A DNA stretch of 9,556 nt from Sulfurimonadaceae bacterium (GTDB lineage Bacteria; Campylobacterota; Campylobacteria; Campylobacterales; Sulfurimonadaceae): the NCBI GenBank assembly GCA_030610325.1, contig JAUWRZ010000052.1:1-9556 (forward strand), written 5' to 3'. Of this stretch, positions 8,033 to 9,556 are shown in pieces (the stretch's first letter is position 1; every line of letters begins with the position of its first letter). The position numbers were made by a program, and so were the translations under genes. The notes below the pieces were generated by a model that did no database searches, was not told the DNA's origin, and saw only the letters and a program-made list of their open reading frames with translations.

Positions 8033-8806
8033 ATGACTATATACGATTCCATCATACTCGGTATTGTCGAAGGTATCACCGAGTACCTTCCTGTCTCTTC
8101 GACTGCACATCTCTTCCTCACAGGACAACTGTTAGGACTTGAGCAGAACGATTTCACTACCGCCTATGAGATCATCATCCAGATGGCACCGATATTCTCT
8201 GTCATGCTCATCTACTGGGAACGACTCTTTCAGAGCAAAGAGCTCTGGGTGAAGCTTATCATCGCGTTTATCCCCACCGGTGCCGTCGGTTTTCTCTTTC
8301 ATGACTATATCGAGGCGATGTTCTCTGCCAACTCGACAATAGCACTGATGATAGTGACCGGTGTCGCCTTCTTACTTATAGAGTACTTCTACCGGGAGAA
8401 GGATCATCACGCCTCTGACCTTGAGGATGTCACGATCAAACAGTCGATCTACATCGGACTCTTTCAGGTGCTAGCCCTTGTACCGGGCGTCTCACGCTCA
8501 GGCTCGACTATCCTGGGTGCGATGCTCGTAGGCCTGAAACGTGATGTAGCGATGAACTTCTCGTTCCTGCTGGCGATCCCGACTATGGGTGCAGCTTCAG
8601 GTTATATGCTCCTAAAAGAGTACAGCAACCTCTCTATGGAGCATTTCTGGCTGCTTGCTGTCGGTTTCATCGTCTCTTTTCTGGTTGGTTGGGTCGCAGT
8701 CAAAGCATTTTTAGCCATCGTATCCCGCTATAGCTTTACACCATTCGGAATATACCTTATCGCTTCAGGACTCCTATTTGGTATTTTCGGAGTAAATCTG
8801 GATTAG
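8033..8806 (+). CDS. uppP: Undecaprenyl-diphosphate phosphatase (BacA/UppP)
   Basis: Integral inner-membrane enzyme that removes a phosphate from undecaprenyl diphosphate, recycling the lipid carrier for peptidoglycan and surface polysaccharides; overexpression gives bacitracin resistance in other bacteria. From ATG 8033 it has 257 residues, a normal size. It shows the two signature motifs: EGITEYLPVSSTAHL (13-27) with E13, E17 and H26, and PGVSRSGST (151-159) with R155. Hydrophobic spans fill most of the rest (for example 75-90, 103-118, 205-228, 240-254). I chose 8033 because family members start M-T-x-x-D-x-I-I-L-G-I-V-E-G. An in-frame ATG at 7994 would add 13 unusual residues (LQFQKVLRKFPT). 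Neither start has a good ribosome site. It converges with rdgB, with 25 bases between stops and only a weak GAGT/ACTC pairing, so no clear terminator. Confidence 0.95.
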   Translation: MTIYDSIILGIVEGITEYLPVSSTAHLFLTGQLLGLEQNDFTTAYEIIIQMAPIFSVMLIYWERLFQSKELWVKLIIAFIPTGAVGFLFHDYIEAMFSANSTIALMIVTGVAFLLIEYFYREKDHHASDLEDVTIKQSIYIGLFQVLALVPGVSRSGSTILGAMLVGLKRDVAMNFSFLLAIPTMGAASGYMLLKEYSNLSMEHFWLLAVGFIVSFLVGWVAVKAFLAIVSRYSFTPFGIYLIASGLLFGIFGVNLD

Positions 8807-8831
8807 AGTCCCAAGCCAGACGCCTTACTCT

Positions 8832-9443
8832 CTATCTGTGCTCACGCTGTTTTTTGATGTTTGCTATAAGTAGACTGGCCAAAGAGAGTGCTTTAGAGCG
8901 GTGAGAGAGTGCTGATTTGATATCTGCATCGAGTTCACCAAGTGTCTTCTCGTATCCTTCAGGGATAAACATCGGGTCATAACCAAAACCTTTGTCTCCT
9001 CTGGTCTCGACGATGACATGACCATACATCCAGCCGTGAACAGTCTGCTCACCCTCGTTCGAGATAATAGCGATGGCTGCTGTATAGTGGGCGTCAGACT
9101 CACTTACACCTTCAGCTTTGACTGCCTCGATAAGTGCATAGAGGTTATCTTTATCGGTGACACCCACTCCCGCGTAACGGGCACTGTAGATTCCCGGAGC
9201 CCCATCCAGGACATCAACGCTGATACCACTGTCGTCCGCGAGCACGATCGCTTCCTCGTCATCCAATGCCTTAAAGACAGCCCTTGCTTTGATAAGTGCA
9301 TTACCTTTAAAAGTGTCTGCATCTTCGATGATCTCAAACGCATCCATCAGTTCACTATAGGCAACTACTTCAAACTCGCTGCACATCGCTTTGATCTCAC
9401 GGACTTTTCCCTGGTTAGACGTCGCCAATACCAATCTCATCAT
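8832..9443 (-). CDS. rdgB: dITP/XTP pyrophosphatase (RdgB/HAM1 family)
   Basis: Hydrolyses dITP, ITP, XTP and dXTP to monophosphates, keeping deaminated purines out of DNA and RNA. 203 residues, typical size. Motifs: LVLATSNQGKVREI (4-17, nucleotide binding), DADTFKGNALIKA (41-53), VLADDSGISVDVLDGAPGIYSARYAG (67-92) with the likely general base D71, GDKGFGYDPMFIP (149-161), and the C-terminal SHRSKAL (180-186). The gene begins ATGATG. The ribosome site AAGGA is 4 bases from the first ATG (9443) but 7 from the second (9440), and relatives usually start M-x-L-V-L-A-T, so 9440 is the better start with 202 residues. It is monocistronic in view; the upstream region carries a divergent promoter candidate. 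Confidence 0.96.
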   Translation of the reverse strand: MMRLVLATSNQGKVREIKAMCSEFEVVAYSELMDAFEIIEDADTFKGNALIKARAVFKALDDEEAIVLADDSGISVDVLDGAPGIYSARYAGVGVTDKDNLYALIEAVKAEGVSESDAHYTAAIAIISNEGEQTVHGWMYGHVIVETRGDKGFGYDPMFIPEGYEKTLGELDADIKSALSHRSKALSLASLLIANIKKQREHR

Positions 9444-9478
9444 ACTTTCCTTACTGCAATCTTTACTCAGCTAAAGTT

Positions 9479-9508
9479 CCATGGTCTTAATATCTATGAC
9501 CACTGTGG
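9479..9508. repeat. Imperfect dyad upstream of rdgB
   Basis: TGGTC (9482-9486) pairs with GACCA (9498-9502), and the flanking CCA (9479-9481) with TGG (9506-9508) across a 3-base bulge. It lies between the rdgB start and the overlapping -10 boxes, so it would be in the rdgB leader or serve as an operator. Weak evidence. Confidence 0.25.
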
Positions 9509-9511
9509 AGT

Positions 9512-9528
9512 ATTATAATTGCGCAATT
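9512..9528. promoter_or_regulatory. Overlapping divergent -10 boxes with a 12-bp perfect palindrome
   Basis: TATAAT occurs on the plus strand at 9514-9519 and on the minus strand at 9517-9512, sharing bases. Directly to the right is AATTGCGCAATT (9517-9528), a perfect palindrome that overlaps the plus-strand box. The plus-strand box is well placed for a gene beginning at 9548 and the minus one for rdgB. No -35 hexamers stand out. A shared promoter with an operator at the start site is the reading I prefer. Confidence 0.45.
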
Positions 9529-9547
9529 TTATCCAAGAGCACCTAAA

Positions 9548-9556
9548 ATGTATAGG
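9548..9556 (+). CDS. Possible start of a plus-strand gene (only three codons in window)
   Basis: ATG TAT AGG (Met-Tyr-Arg) runs off the right edge. Its support is the plus-strand TATAAT 28 bases upstream and the absence of any other use for that promoter. The ribosome site is weak (AAGAGCACC). Nothing can be said about the product. Confidence 0.3.

Noticed and set aside
7888..8157. Small open frames in the divergent region (7888-8142 plus, 7936-8157 minus)
   Set aside because: Both run into the uppP coding sequence in the wrong frame or strand, without ribosome sites or recognisable motifs.
8807..8831. Bidirectional terminator between uppP and rdgB
   Set aside because: The only pairing is GAGT/ACTC over 17 bases, and there are no T-runs.

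Overview
The window looks like a chromosomal housekeeping segment from a member of the Campylobacterota, most like the sulfur/hydrogen-oxidising Sulfurovum/Sulfurimonas group. This rests on protein recognition: an epsilon-type cbb3 oxidase subunit CcoN, a long two-unit DUF507 protein fused in-frame-overlap to carA, and a FliJ-like plus MotE-like pair sitting behind purA. From memory, carA, a DUF507 gene, a MotE-like secreted protein, a small coiled-coil protein and purA also occur in this order in Campylobacter jejuni (about Cj1494c to Cj1498c), with the cco oxidase genes close by. I could not check this by search. I see no mobile element, CRISPR array, tRNA, rRNA or sign of recent transfer.

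Layout from left to right. Positions 1-1438 (minus) hold ccoN, missing only its last residues at the window edge. Positions 1439-1707 are a 269-base gap containing the ccoN control region, with a strong 11-bp-arm inverted repeat and a very good Shine-Dalgarno sequence, plus a hairpin just after carA. Positions 1708-7733 (minus) carry seven genes transcribed right to left: class V aminotransferase, hisZ, purA, FliJ-like, MotE-like, DUF507, carA. Three junctions are 4-base ATGA overlaps (aminotransferase/hisZ, FliJ-like/MotE-like, DUF507/carA), which implies translational coupling inside pairs. Two junctions, purA/FliJ-like (98 bases) and MotE-like/DUF507 (92 bases), are wide enough for internal control. 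Positions 7734-8032 are a divergent promoter region. uppP (8033-8806, plus) and rdgB (8832-9443, minus) converge on a 25-base gap. The right end holds a second divergent promoter region and the first three codons of a possible plus-strand gene.

How the genes fit together: purA (AMP branch of purine synthesis), hisZ (first step of histidine synthesis, linked to purines through ATP use and AICAR release), carA (carbamoyl phosphate for arginine and pyrimidines) and rdgB (cleaning of deaminated purine nucleotides) are nucleotide/amino-acid metabolism. uppP recycles the undecaprenyl lipid carrier for cell-wall synthesis. CcoN is the catalytic core of a high-affinity terminal oxidase. The odd members are the two flagellum-related coiled-coil proteins and the DUF507 protein embedded in this nucleotide operon.

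I did not find a clearly new biological system. The most interesting points are the flagellar/DUF507 genes locked into a purine-pyrimidine operon, the internal duplication in the DUF507 protein, the asparagine-free MotE-like protein, and several inverted repeats placed at predicted transcription starts.
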